A DNA stretch of 64,000 bases, taken from contig NW_019091419.1 in assembly GCF_001949145.1 (NCBI RefSeq), positions 1,183,410-1,247,409 on the forward strand, given 5' to 3'. The position numbers and the translations under genes are program-made. The notes under the pieces were generated by a model. The model saw only the letters and a list, made by a program, of their open reading frames with translations, was not told where the DNA came from and searched no databases. Position 1 is the stretch's first letter. The number at the start of each line of letters is the position of its first letter. Positions 35,316-49,500 of this stretch are shown here, in pieces. The stretch comes from Acanthaster planci. Lineage: Eukaryota; Echinodermata; Asteroidea; Valvatida; Acanthasteridae.

Positions 35316-36951
35316 TCCATAGATCTCTATATGCGTTGCATACGCAGTTGTAATTTTCTAGGAGGGTTGTGCATGTGTCCTGTGCATATGAAAGTGATCT
35401 AATGGAGACGCGCATTGGGCGGGGCTTTATAGCGGATCGATTGATAACATCACCTTAGTGGAGACAAGCACGAATTTTATTCTCTGGCTTGCGCTTCCGA
35501 GCACAGGCTGTTTCTGCCAGCAAGACGGCTGCCACCCTTTCAGTCCAGTTTCCTATCCTGTAAATAGACTGGCCTGCTTGCCCTGTCGTTTTGAAAATTA
35601 CTTCATCCAATCCAAGCCTATATCGTAAATATTTTACATATATTTTGCAGCTAGTTCATCATTTAAAACAAATTACGATTTAATAAAGGACTTGGTCGTT
35701 TCAGACGGATCTGGATCTCGATCTGTGATCCCAACACTGGCTCGGTCCTTCCATTATGCGGGTTCTGGTGAAAGTGATCGTGAACCAACGACAGATTACT
35801 GATCGAAATTCGTATCCGTGTGAAACAAGTAGGCCCATAAACAAAATAACCTGTCAAAAATTAGTAGTGAGATACAACCACAGGCGGCGCTGTAAACTTC
35901 ATAAATATAACTACTGTTCACTGAAGAAATGATAAAATGGAAATTATTCCAGAGGTCTCAGAATTGAAACGGTTACCTGAGTACATGTCAACTACATGCG
36001 TTTCCATTTTTTCTGTTTCACTACAGTATTTTTCGGCATTGATTTGACTCAAAGACGTGCTACTAAAAATCCAGGGTCTTTTCCGCTTTTTATATTACAC
36101 AACTTCAGGTAAATATGTAAATGAAGTACCATATCTACTGCTAAAAAGTCAAATTCAACTCTGCCTATTGTAGGATATGGTGTATATAGAAACACAGCAA
36201 ATTTACATACACAACACATAACATTCTAATTTATTCAGATATGGCTGTTTTGGATTCCCATTTTAATTTTTTTCAAAGCGAAATTTTAATTAGCAATAGC
36301 TTCGATTATTGTGATTCAGCCTCCCCCCAACTGTGATAAGGAATGCATAACCGTGGGCAATATTTTCTGCCCGCCCCCTACTAAAAATAAAAAATAAAAA
36401 CTAGTTTGTTAAACTGTCGATACGGACACAATATATACGGAAGACTTTCTAAGATGTCCGGAGCAAGGTTGTGATGGCTTAGTTGTGCGTGTTCTGGCTT
36501 CGAGATCGGATGTGCTCATGCAAGCAGCCAGAATTTCCCGCGCAGAGAGGAAAGGTTATGCATAGCTACGTCATAATCTTCGTGCCTCTTTAAATTGGTC
36601 GCTGGAAACTAAGGCAAGCCTGTAAATCTTCACAAGAATTCGACTGCTATGCGGATTCTCCCCCGTGACAAACGATGTTGCTTTAGCAAGCGAGCTCCCG
36701 CTGAGAACCATTCATAAGAAATGAACTTTTGACTGATGCTAACTTAACTGTGCTAACTTAACAGTTTCCATAATAGTTAGCTGGTTTCCCTGCTTACCGG
36801 CTCCTTGGAAATGAATTCTGCAGACTACAGTGGAGTTGTTTCGTGGGCTAATGGTTATACACAACGTACGGCAGCAACCTGTACAGCCAAAATCCGCAGG
36901 GGGTTTCGAACACAGTAGGTTTTTGTTCTGTGAGGCGATTGCAGTCCTGGA
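35316..36951. other. Intergenic DNA between converging LIAT1 and refilin
   Basis: Includes the small fold-back at 35698-35826 and presumably the refilin 3' UTR next to 36952. No canonical AATAAA for the minus strand could be fixed with confidence. Confidence 0.4.
35698..35826. repeat. 129-bp fold-back repeat
   Basis: Arms GTTTCAGACGGATCTGGATC (35698) and, on the minus strand from 35826, GTTTCACACGGATACGAATT pair imperfectly over about 26 bp and continue to GATC(A/T)GT. It is probably an old short fold-back element. Confidence 0.5.
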
Positions 36952-37578
36952 TCAATAGCTGAGGTGGACAAGTTTGACGGAGACAAAGTCCCTGGCCTCC
37001 AGTTCGACTGCCACCCGGTACCTCTTGACCATCTTGGCCGAGTGATGCTCCAGACTGCTCACCACGTTCCTCTGGGGGAACTTGGGGAAGACGAACACCG
37101 TGGTGGTGAAGGTCTTCGGGGGCGTCAGCGCTGCGGCCCCAGGGATCATGTAGACGGCGTCCCGGTACCACCGGAACTTGCTGTTGGGGAAGCACTGCGT
37201 GGTGGTGCTGTAGGTAGTGGTGGGCTTGGCGCCCAGGTGGAGCCGCACCTCCTCGCGGAAACGCCGGTTGTCCCGGATCACCCACTCGAGGCCGTAGTGG
37301 CGGCGCTGGTACGGCGGGCGCTCGGTCAGCGAGACGCTCTCCGTGTAGCGGCGGTATGGCAGCTTGTAGGCCTGCCGGGCAGTGCCGCTCTCCTCGTCCT
37401 GTTCCTCCTCGGAGAAGCAGGAGTCCGACTCGGAGCCCGAGTCTGTCCGTGAGTAGCTTGAGGAGGAGCCGGAGTAAGAAGAGCCCGAAAAGCTCTCGCC
37501 GTAGCTCAGTCGCTTATGGGCGGAGCTTGGACGGCCGAATGGGATGTCTGCTGGATCAATGTCCTTCTCCGTAACCTC
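36952..37578 (-). CDS. RFLN: Refilin homologue, main (last) coding exon
   Basis: Refilins (formerly FAM101 or CFM proteins) are small filamin-binding adaptors that help bundle actin filaments. The exon starts after the acceptor TTCCCACCAG with GAG GTT ACG (phase 0) and runs 208 codons to TGA at 36952-36954. Residues 1-75 of the exon are disordered and acidic/serine-rich (SSYSGSSSSYSRTDSGSESD, then CFSEEEQDEESG). The conserved core follows: YGLEWVIRDNRRFREEVRLH, TTTYSTTTQCFPNSKFRWYR, TFTTTVFVFPKFPQRNVVSS, MVKRYRVAVELEARDF. In vertebrate refilins the same blocks occur in order (FREEV-like helix, a T-W-R-N-Y-like strand, STTI-YPK, and R-F-x-SSVELE). Including exon 1 the protein has 223 residues, close to the 214-216 of vertebrate refilins. 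GC content and codon use are strikingly higher than in the flanking introns. Confidence 0.85.
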   Translation of the reverse strand, partial: EVTEKDIDPADIPFGRPSSAHKRLSYGESFSGSSYSGSSSSYSRTDSGSESDSCFSEEEQDEESGTARQAYKLPYRRYTESVSLTERPPYQRRHYGLEWVIRDNRRFREEVRLHLGAKPTTTYSTTTQCFPNSKFRWYRDAVYMIPGAAALTPPKTFTTTVFVFPKFPQRNVVSSLEHHSAKMVKRYRVAVELEARDFVSVKLVHLSY

Positions 37579-40500
37579 CTGGTGGGAATTAAGAATATAA
37601 ACCTTTTAAATATGCGAAGAGCAACAAAGTCATGGAACTTTAAAATCTATCCCAGCTGTATGTCATCGCCTCCACTCGTTGGAATGTGCAAGGACGACAG
37701 ACAAAAAATGGGCAGTCTTCGTCGTGTGTTCAACGCAACAAGAATGTATCATGTTGATAAAGTTTACAGATTGCCCCCATGACAGGATTGCGCTCATCAT
37801 CCTGACAAGTTGATTTAATGTCGCGTATAAATGTGCCTCACTTTTGTCTGACGAACAGTATCTTCTCGAGGTAACAATTTAAATCCTGCCACGTATATGA
37901 GATACCCTGACTAATCTGGCTAGTGTGGCAATTTTTGGCTTTTTGTTAACGGTGTGTTCAGATGGCAGCTTTCCCCATCGGCTCCAGACAAGCCAAAAGA
38001 CGAGCAAAGGCAACCCACTGCTCGTCATGTCTCTCTCGTAATCACCGGCGAAGACAACGAGACAGCGTCGTTTTGCAGCGATAACCACTGCAGACGGTAA
38101 ACAAGCTAGGGGCTCGTGTACACCCAGCAGCGCAGAACGACGACGGTACGCAGACACACATTTAATCGGCAATTATGCGAGATCAAGGTTGTACACTAAT
38201 GATTGAAAGCATATGCAGGAACACGGGGGGGGGGCTGAAAGAAAAGCTGGAGGTCTCTCTGTGCACCAACATCTGACCAAGCTGCACCGAGGATTTCATC
38301 ATGTCAAAAGTGGGACTTCCACCCTACCCAACCTGGGCGTCAGCAATCTCTGTACACGCTGTAAACGTGCAATTGTTGCTTCACAGTTTAATGCTAAGCT
38401 TTTTCAACACACTTGTGGCTAAAATCTTTTATACCGCCTACGCTCTTTAGCCATTTGCGACCAAAGTTGGCTATTTTGCTGTGTTATTCCGCAGTTGAGG
38501 CTATTCCATGCCGCTTGTCCGTCCATACAGCACAACGCCGCTCGACGTGCTTAAACCGACAATTTCGCCAGCGCACAGATTAATACCCTTTATGAGCCAC
38601 TTCCGAATCGGTCATCAACGAATTTTGTCTGACCAGATGCAAATCTTTTATATGATACGACCTGACTCTTCAGACTTCAGCGACAGGGTAATTTGCCAAG
38701 GGAAGTGTCCATCCACCATTTCCTTGACACATCTTTTAATTGACTGTTTCCCCTCTCCCGTCTCGGGCTACTCTACCCTATAGGTGAGTTACTTACTGTC
38801 AATACCATCCGTGGTATACCATTGCCTGTACTGCAGCACGGGAAAAGATGTTGAAAATTGGCTGAAAAGAGGACCCAGATCCCCACCCCGCGACCAAATA
38901 TCGGATAGGGCGCAGCGCAGTCGAGGTAGTGTAAACAACACATGCAGAATGAAGGTACCTTTACAGAAAATTATTGAGCGGGATCGCGCGGGCAAACGGT
39001 GATTTTCAACATCGTGCTGGTGAAATTTGTCGTTTGTCCACATCCACGGAAATACGAGTCAGACAAAGTGTACATGTACCATTCAATTTTATGCATGCCT
39101 GTAAGATTATGGATATCGCATCAAACTTGATCAAGCGTCCTCTCGATAACCATGGGATGCGGAACGACGGATAGAATTATTACAAGAAGCAACAGGTGCG
39201 CTATGACTGCATCGGGGGTATAATAACACCTCTGGCCAAATGAACTGACCGAACCTACCTGATACTTGTTCAATGTGTCCATGATTCGCCTCAAGATGTT
39301 CAGCTGCAATCAACACTGGCGGAAATGTCCAATAAAAAAAACTCGACCGTGGCATCAGCGCTAAGTGGCGCTCTCCTGTAACACTCGCGCCCGATTGCTG
39401 GGGCAGTGCTGGCCGTTCTAATGCTTCGTCACGGACTGCACTGAAAAACCGGTGACTTCCTGGTATGCCCTCTTACACGCGACCAGCGTTCCCGCACTTG
39501 TTGACATACGTTTGTGTCACAAAAGGCGCAAATCGAAAGCGCGTGAAAAGAATCTCTCACGCACAGACAAAAAATAATCGATGTTACCAGAGTGTTGCGA
39601 GCTACAAGCTCACACCACCCACCAGATTATTCCACAAAACAGAGACTGTTAGAAATGGAATAGCCTGCGTTGACGTCACACTCCTCACCTGCGATTTATT
39701 TTCTTTTGCCGTTACCAAGGAAACAGAAACGAGTACGAGAGTGACAAACTTGACCTCTGCGCTGAAAGCATCCGCGAGTGTTCATTGTCTTTTATGTAGG
39801 GCCGGGGCCTGGAGTCCTCCAGTGGCAGACATCAAGCAAACACAACAAGGCGTGGGGCTCTGCGGCAGACACGGCACGAGCCTCTCTCAAACAAGGAGCA
39901 GTCGTTTAATTGTTGAAATATTAAGCGGGAAAGAGAAAAACCACGACTGTTTATGCGCAAATCGGCCATGTTGTATCAACAGCGAGACGATCCCTGCAAT
40001 CATTACAAAAATTGTATATATCCATGATGTAGTCAGATACTTCCCCAAATCATGGGGGTATAATGAATAAAATACATATAGATTCGGGGAGCCAAACCCA
40101 ACACAGTCGTCTTGTGAATATTATTTCTCATCACAAACAAAATTAAACAGCCTCTACATTAAGTAACGAGATCCAAAGCAACAAGTCAGAATTTAAAAGA
40201 GCCAAACGAAAACCCTCACGATACAAAATGGTCCAAACAATCAGGACTCACAATTCAAACCCCTAGCTGTAGCAAACATAATCAAATTGTTGATGGAGAC
40301 ACTGGGATCGCTAAACGACCCTTCCTGGAAGGCGTGGCACAGCTGTCATCCAGGCAAACAACCAAATTTATGAAGAGAAACATGTGAGTCGATACAGTTG
40401 TGGATGGGCGACATCCCGAAACTGGGCTTTACATTCAAACCTAAGAGGTAAACCAACTCTTCTTTATGCGTGCGTGAACATATTTTCTCTTCAGCAAAAC

Positions 40501-43500
40501 CGTCAAAAATGTTGCTCATAACTTTCAGCCCGCGGCATTGTCCGGACGTCAGTTCCGTTTTACATGTACCAGGAAAAATTCCGTGGCATAAAGCCGAATT
40601 GAATAAAAAGATCAAAAGGTGGAAAATTGGAAAAAAAAGTTCCCCGCCGCGTTGGGGGGTCAGAGGCCAACTTTTTTTCCTCGCTGCATTGGAATTTATT
40701 GAAAACAAAACTAAGAATTGAACAGGTGTCGATGGATCTAAGAATAGGGTGCTTGTGGAAAGGCTGAAGGGGCCGGAGGGACAAGTTACGAATCTGTTCC
40801 TTGCTCTATGATTGATGCAAGATCAATTGATCGTGATGCGCAATTTTGATTCCACGAATACCTTATTTTCAAACAAAAGTAAACCAACAATTTTTATTTG
40901 CAAAAGATGCTGTTCAGTTGTACAGAACAGCCCAATCATGCTTTGCTAACGGACAAATGCAAAAAAAGAGTATGCACAGTGTCTTGAACTCCGAGAATGA
41001 CGTCATAATACGGAAAGCAAGCGATTCAATCCACATTTTGCCAGCGGGTGGTGTGACACGGCGACAAGGGCAAACAGCACGACGTTCCCCTTTTCTCGGA
41101 CCCCTGTGCCGTTGGGGGCGGATGGATCAACCTTCACACCGCTGCCGGTTTCGAAAAATAAAAATCATCCGTCTGTGCTGCCCAGGTTTTAGTTTTGCTT
41201 GAAAATCGGGATGATTAATGCTGTGACGTCAAGACCGAAACCTGACAGCCAATAAGCCGACTTTCAGGAGCCACACATTTTTACCTTTCGTGTCTCGTCA
41301 CCGTGCCTCAAAGGGCGCGCGATTTATGTAAACTCTGATGTGTGCAAGGGGAAACGAGAAGTCCATGATTTGTCTAGACAAGTTTGCCCAACCGTTTCTT
41401 TTCCTGTTCAGTGCAGTCAGTCTTCAGCCCGTGAGCTGGAGCCACACCGTCTTTTATACAAACGGCTTCCCTATTCTCTTTTCTATTCATCTGCCAAATA
41501 TCCCCTCAACATTGGGTCGTGACCAGCACAGGTTGAAACCAAAAAAATGATATATTATACACAGCTTTCATGTACACGGATCTCGGTTCGTTTGACTTGC
41601 TTCGTGTTTTACTGACAGCTATTATTCGACCAGGCAAACGTTTCGAAATAAGTCATCCTGTTGGTCAAATAATATGCAGGCTCTATGGAAAGAGGCCTCG
41701 TATTGTTTTGCCGTGGCACGCTGTGCCCTTCTGATGGCTCAGCGCTGTTGAAAAAAAAAAGGTTTTCACTCCTTTGTACCAGTAAGGCACTAGAATTGTA
41801 TTATAAGCAAGTAAAATTTGTGAAACCTTGGTCCATTTAAATTATTTTCTTTGCGGTCAAAATCAGCCTTCAATATTTTTCACCTTCTGTATTTTCCCGC
41901 AGCATTCAAAAAGTATGCATTTTGGGCGCTACGAAATCTGATTTGTTAAAAAACATCTTGAAGATATATAAGAACGGTGATTGATTGAACACAACCAATC
42001 TTCAGACACCTATTAATCACCAACCACAAAACCATTCTTCAACCTGATCCTAGTTGTATGGACTGGCAAGATGACGATTTACAGCAGCAGTCGTTCATTT
42101 TAACAGAGTAGCTCGCGGCCCAGGTGAATTATTGAACGCAAAACGGCGAGCGTCGGTCTCTGCTAACCACCATGCCATTTTTCAGGATATTTATGTGACG
42201 CCTACTGCTCACTTACATCTAGTTTATACCTGACTTATAAAAAAGGAGAGTGGTCCCGGTGAATTCCTGCATGAACTATTCATGGTTGTATACACATGTG
42301 CATCATTGACCAATTCCGTTTGCTAATGAGGCAAAGCACGTTGAATTTCTGTCGTCTTTGGAATGTATAATCATCAGTGTTTTCTGTTAATTAAGTCAAA
42401 AGTGAGAGACGTTAGCCTATTGTCATAACTGCAAACTTCAGTGACGTGATAGCGGTGGCAATAGGCCTACTGAGAAGAGCACTGTCTCAGAAGTATGAAG
42501 CTACAGTCTCAGACTCCACGTTAATGAATTAACCAAAGAATTCGTATCTGAACCTAAAGTACAAAATCACCTTCAACAAATACAACTCAAGCAAAATTTA
42601 ATTCGAAAGCTTCGTATTTAAGTTAACCAGTAAGGCAGTAACCAGCATCCACACACTTCATGATCTACATAACAGAACATCGAATCCTACCATCTTATGC
42701 AGAAAATCCATCCTATCCTGTAAAGGTTCTGCTACTCCGAAAGACACTACTTCAAAGACAACAACTCGTCAACTTTATACCAAAGACGGGAAGACGCACG
42801 AAAACAATGGGTTCTGGAATGGACTCGACGTTGTCGTCTGCACTCGGCGTCTTTTACTCTGTACATCTAAATACTAAACTTGAACGCACGCACTTCATCA
42901 ACGCCGCAGCGCAGTGGGCGCTGGGGAAAAAGCGGCCGGGCGCTCCCCCGGATGGTTATCAAGTGGTGACTTGACCCCCGAGTTATCGTATAAAGTTACA
43001 CATCACTGTCGGTGAAACGCTCACAACTTGACCCTGTGGGACCGAAATTGGTTTACACAACCGGATTCCATAGCCAGGTTTTATGAGACATTAGAGGAGG
43101 ACGGTTTTGTTTTAATCCAGCCAGCGATTACCCCTTATCAAAGGAAATATTTGAGGTGATGCATTTTTGAGTTGCTGATAAAATGTAACAGATATAAACC
43201 AGAATATACTCTCACTGTCGAGTTACATCGTTGCACAGGGTAAATGTCTTCTGTTTGAAAAACAAACTCTTGCTCTAAATTTAACAATATACATGTATTA
43301 CTTACAACTATGAGATTTCTCCAAGCAACCTCAAACTTCATAGTCTGGTACCTCTATCTGATGAGCTGAAATACTTGAATTTTGAACAACAAAAAAAGTA
43401 CCGGGAAGACATTTATTTTGAAGATACCGTTCACGCTTTATTAGGCCTATTTAGTGTCTCTTTGTCCCTTTACCGACAGTCAAGTCCGTAGTTGTGGACA

Positions 43501-46500
43501 CTTCTGCAGCGCAAGAATTTACCAGTATTCCCCCCAAAACAACAAAATATTTTTAATACTTTGGAACAGGTTTATTCCATACCGGTCCTAATCTGCCGAT
43601 TAGAGATTTTGACACCCTGATCTCACCGTATACTACTACGGAAGCGTAAAGCTGTCAAGGTAAAAAAAAAAAGCTTAAACCCCAACGACTTAGTCTCTCG
43701 TTTGAATGGCTTACTATCTCGTTTAAACCCATGGACGATCATACGACTATCTGAAATCATCGTTGCGACGTGGCATGCAACGAGTCCGCTTCCGTGTATC
43801 TAAACCAAGCGCCCTCAAACATTGACGTAAGAAGAGACAGTGCCCGACTGAAGAGGGCGCTGCACTGCACAAAATAAGGCCGTGTCAGAAACGGGCTTCC
43901 AGAGCTACGGCTAGGTCTATTGTCTACGCGTCTCCGAACGCATTTCCAATGGAACGAAGACCTAGACCTAGCTCTAGACAAGAGATCCGGATACAGCCTA
44001 ATTCTGCAGAGTGCATTCCACCAAATCGTCCACCAAATTTCTGCGCGCAAGCTCATTAATAATTTGTGATCCCACGAGATTTTTACAATAAGACAGGCCA
44101 TAATCAGAAGGCATCATAGAAATATTTCTATAAATCCCGAATTTAGGACTGATAGTTTCCAGTTCGGGGTTTTTCTTTCACAAAAAGCTCCAAATTGCGG
44201 GCCTATTTTGGATAGAACTGGAGGCGGGCGGCTACATTCAGAAATGAATTTTACTGCTATTTTAGGGGTATCTTTGTTCAAAGGCAAATAAAAATTTGAT
44301 GGGGCTAACCACCATGAAATTGAAACGAAAAGTTATCTTCTGGCCATAATCTTGAATTTCCAGTAAAAAACGGAGGCCAACCTCTTCACGAGAGTCAACA
44401 GGCGGCGCTATTTCGGTCCGATTTTGCACTGTAATCTATGGGCGCGTGCATTTGGTGTAGTGCAACCTGCAGTTATGTTTTTGGGAGTCATAAGAAGAAG
44501 ATTGTAGAGAGCGCTACAGAAGGGCTCCCCCCGCATCGCGAGCAGTATAGGGGACCCAGTTGCTAGGCCCAGGGGTAGAAGTTCTTGGCACTGGTCGGTT
44601 GAAAGCGATTTTACACGGGACATGCTGGCCAGCTTCTTTTGTAACAAGCAATAATAACCAACCTATTATGGCAATGATTATAAAAGTTTATTCTGAAGGC
44701 AGGCTTGCCTCGACTTGTTCCAACAAGACTACGGACGGCAAAGAGGAGAAAGTGTAGGCTACATCATATGAATCTGCACTTCAGCTTTTTTTTCTCCAAA
44801 AATTTCAAACCCATTTTCCCTAAAGGGTGAAATGTAAAAAACTGTGTAGAATAATTCTTCCTCATGAGTGCATATCTAAAAAGTCTTACTCCTTCCTCTA
44901 AATGGACAAAACACGATTTTAAAATATACATGCACACCCCTGTAGTCTTGGGTTGGGCCCAGGGCTAGGGTACGACTAACTCCTATCCCGTAGACCTGCC
45001 ACTATAGTATATTTGCCCACCAATCGGAAATACCACTGGGCGTCGTTCAAATTCAATATGCGACAATGACGGTGCTAACACCATTAACAGACGGTTTACT
45101 TACCCACTGTATGGAAAATTCCTACATGGGTTGAAAGTACTTTTTAGTCCATTTTAGTTCGGTCACGAGCGAGTGATTTTAGGATCTACAAACCACATGG
45201 TGTATGGACTGAAACGCGTGACTAATTCCAGCTTGATAAGCGCTTGTCGATGACGGATGGATACACATTACTCTTTCACTGATGAGTATATTGGAGAAAG
45301 AAACAAGACCAGAGAAGTATAAAATATGTAAATATATGATCTAGCATTTGCCGGTAGTTGTGATGCGACAACGTTGCGCGCAAGTGGGCCTACATGTATT
45401 AAAGCCATTGCAATGTTTTCACGCGTAGTATACTGCTACGAGTCCCTTGTCCGTAAAAATTAACATTTCTATAGGAAGATTACATTCGTTTGCGGAGCTA
45501 CTGTAATATCTATTCGGCCTACCTTCAGTAGCTATTTTTATGCATTTTATGACAATTCAAAATGTATTGTTGATTATTCGCTGACGTCAGAGATCAACGG
45601 CGGACTCTGTCCTTGTTCAGTTTCTCCAATAGAGCGTTTGCATGCATACCCGTCATCTTGAAGACCGGTGTTTGTTTCAAGGGGTATGCACAACGGAGGT
45701 CTCCCTGTAGAGCAAAAGCATTGCACTGCAAGATGGCTACCGCGTAAAGCCTCTATATCTTGGAATGCACTGGTATCTCGCCAAGCCTCCAGGAGTTTGT
45801 GCACTGATGAATATAACGTCATATTCGTAAAATGCTTCCTGTCGCTTTACAAAATAAAAAAAATCCACAGAGAGTATTTTGTTATCGCATATGTAGGCCT
45901 ACAGCCTAGGCTCTATGAACTTCCTGCAATGTTCAGTGGTCTTGAATATCATTCCCACCACACAGTTTAACATTAGCAAAGCACTAGCATTATCGTATCA
46001 CGATATATTGCTGCTCAGACAAATCCGTACATGCGAAATGGTCAAGGAAAAACTGGTATACTTGGCCTAAGCAAACAGGTGAACAAGGAACAAGTGGCCG
46101 TCTAGCTGGCCGTCTAGTGTGTAAACAAAAGGTATACAACTTTACAAGCTACAGTCGCTGCAGCGGCGTGCTAAATACATGTACACGGCGTCCATATGAC
46201 TTATGAGCATCAGGCATCACCGCAGGTCACGAAGGAAGAGACAGTATTCAAACAAGCAAGGGTGATAGTACAGGTAATCAATGCAACATTTGCCCCATGA
46301 ATGAAAAACGATGTGTTTCTCAAACCACTTCTACACCAGACGATATTTTGATCAATACGGAATCAATGACGGCCCTTACGGTGAGGTCTATCGTAGCGCA
46401 CGGTAATTATGCGAGGCCCTCTTCCTAAAAGTACGATCGACTTTGCCAGCCTGAGACATCAAGCTCAACGCATGTACCTACCGTTCGCACGACGACGATC

Positions 46501-49500
46501 GTCCGCTGCACCTCAAGGAAGACCATCTTTGCGATCGAATAGGGTCCTTCTCTTAAAAATGAAAAACAGGACCGTAATTCCCTTGGATTGTTCCAGCGTG
46601 CATCTCATCCGGCGAGATCTCAATGTGCGCAGTGCCCATCCTCTTCGGGCGCACTGGGGAGGCAAGTGTAGAGCACGCGCTCACAGTTAATCACGCACTA
46701 ACACGCCGGCACAATAACACCGTGCAGTTGACGTCGCTAAGCGGTGATGCATCGATAATGAGAGCGATAACCACGTGTTTGAACCATGGAGACAATCAGC
46801 TTAGACTATACACGTGCAATATGATAAGCCCTATGGACCAGCGGTTTGTAACCGTCCTTGGGTTGAGCCAATGGTGATGCATGCATGTGAGGGTATACTA
46901 TTGTTATGCAAAACCGTTTTGAGATTTCAAGCTTTGGGAAATGATATTAAAATATGTGGGTGGTATTTTTGTTCAATAATAATTTCAGTTGGGTGTTTCC
47001 CAATGATGACGGCACACTGTATATGTGTAGACTTCCGTATGGTCCCTTGTTAATAGTTGTTATTCATAAACCAGTTTCAGTTAGGAAATCAATCACGACA
47101 AAAAATCCTGTCTTCGCAATGAAAACAATTCAGCATGCCAATTTAATGGAATGTCAGTTTCTATGATTGGAATTTTTTAATGACTATGAATCAAGAAAAA
47201 ATGAAAATGACAAAGGTGTGTCTTGTGTGTAGATGTAAAGAATTTTTAAATTCTTATTGTTTCCTTTAATTCTTGACTTATTGGAATGAGTTTTAAACTT
47301 ACTCTTCTGGGGTTGGGCACACTGTCCCGTTTCGTTTCCTTTTATTAACTGTTTCTCAGTCACGTGGGAACCCGTAATCCGCAAATTCAGACACCCACAC
47401 AGACCATATGAAACCTCCAACATCAATGCTCGTCCTCTCTCAATTTAAAAATGGGAGATTTAAAAAAAGGGAGATTACTGCTAATCGCCGAATTAACCTC
47501 TCCCACCACATATTTCGCATACACGAAGCGTGCGAATGTACAGAAAGGATAATTGGAAAATTTCACATGCACGTAATAATTAATGTGGAAATCAACGGCG
47601 ATAGCATGGGGATCGAGTCCACGTTACTGACACTGCGTCGGGACTCGTGACAGGGTTGCGCACGGTATGTGTTCTGCCCGTTCACGCTTTCTGGTATTAG
47701 CCACACCTAGACGAATCGTGATCTGCACTGCAACACCGGTATACAGCCTGCGAGATCCACGCACGATCTTTAGACCGGCTGATTATGTGCATTGTCTCCA
47801 GACCAGCAGAAGCCGGTGCGGGCGTTAAAAGAAATATGGCATTTTTTAATGTGTCGGTCATACATATCGTCAGTCACACGACAAATTTGAACTTGAGCGT
47901 TTTTACCCGACTACGTGTACTTTTCTCTTTGATTATCGTTTACAGATTCGTTGAGGAGATAAACGACACTAAAAAGGACTGACCTGCAGTGGGTAAATTT
48001 ATGGAGTCGAAATGTGGACTTCAGAAAAAACACCGATGCAGTCGAAGGTCAACCTGGCACAGTATGAAAGTTCAATGTAATGTTTTCTGTGGCTATAGGT
48101 TCCTCGATGATATAGAATTGCTTTTGTTTACATGATAGCGTGGGGATCATTCATCATCAAATCACAAATTCCTAAAATGTTCGTGTAATCCAAACTGAAT
48201 AAGACAGAAATGACTGACGCTTGTAAAAGACACCTATACATTCGTTTTCCGTGAGAATTGCGCCATAAAACTTTGCGGGATACGAACCCCCAAAATGTAA
48301 GGAAACTTAGACTTGAATCATGTCTCCATGCTTGAATCAAGTCGAACTTACGTTGCTCTTCCCAATCAGCCATCCCTTCAGCCTGTACACAGTACAGGGT
48401 CGTCGTGCTCAGCCCAGCAGCCCTCATTTGATAGCTTTACAACTTATACCATACGCCAACAGTCAGGTAAGTCCACAAACAGTAATAAGTGGACACAAGA
48501 GGGCGCGAAGCAAGTGACGCGACCTCCATATCATTGATCTCATATTATAAAGACATAAACGTTGACGCAGACAAACGTCACACAGGATCCCGATTCGGTC
48601 AAGTCTAATTACAGAGACGTTGAAGTGTACTGGAAATACGCGCAGAGACGGGTTAGGCTTCATTATGTTACATGCATGATGTGACAGTTTGTCACACCCT
48701 GACTGACAAGACAGCATGTCCCATCTTGCCTCGTCATCATGCTATAGGATGACGAATTAATCCTCTTGTTGTATACACGGTTCAACTTGACATTATGGTG
48801 AGTTCCTGTTTTCTGACAGGTAACCTCTGCAAACCACAATGGAGACGACACACAGTGCATAACCAACAGTATCCTAAAATATTAAATTACTTGAAGTTTT
48901 AAGCCAAGTTACATCACGTAATGGCAAAACATGGATAAAGCGTGCGGAGAGGCAGACGCCGCGGCTGGTACGAAGACAGCGTTGGGACCAACCCTGCATG
49001 ACAATGACCGACGATTGCAAACACCCTTGTCCAGAAACTGAGCGTAAAACATTAATTAATGTTTTACTCGGCTTACGTCACTGTGTACACACCACAGACC
49101 AGCCGATTAATCTTTCTTGTACCCGCATTTGTGATAGAGGTTGCACAGGGCAAACCGTAGAAGACAGAGATTCTACAGCCGCAGTTTGCCCCATTATATC
49201 GTGGTCGAATGCAATGTTCGTGCTGACGGGTATGAAAAGTGGTGCGCCACGGTCGTGCGTGCATGGTACTGGAACGAAGGGATGAAGCCACGCCCCCTAA
49301 AGGCAGCTTCTCAATGTCCACTATCAGTTGGTGTCCGGGGCACACGTACCTGTGCAAAACTCGCTGACAATGAATGCTACGCACCCAGGTATTCCGTCTG
49401 CTGTGTTCACTCGACAAACAACCCGTCAACAGCCCCATTCTGCTGTTATTGTACCCCGTAAAATGATATCAGATATCCCGCGCAGATGAACACATGTAAC

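Noticed and set aside
36964-37452. 162-codon plus-strand frame over the refilin exon
   Set aside because: Antisense shadow; the minus-strand frame matches refilin and has proper splice context.
37970-38165. Possible inverted-repeat element (GTGTGTTCAG ... CAGACACAC)
   Set aside because: Pairing is limited to about 8 bp and does not extend.
49073-49461. Overlapping frames of about 110-120 codons on both strands
   Set aside because: Both are in a refilin intron, mirror each other, and show no family motif.
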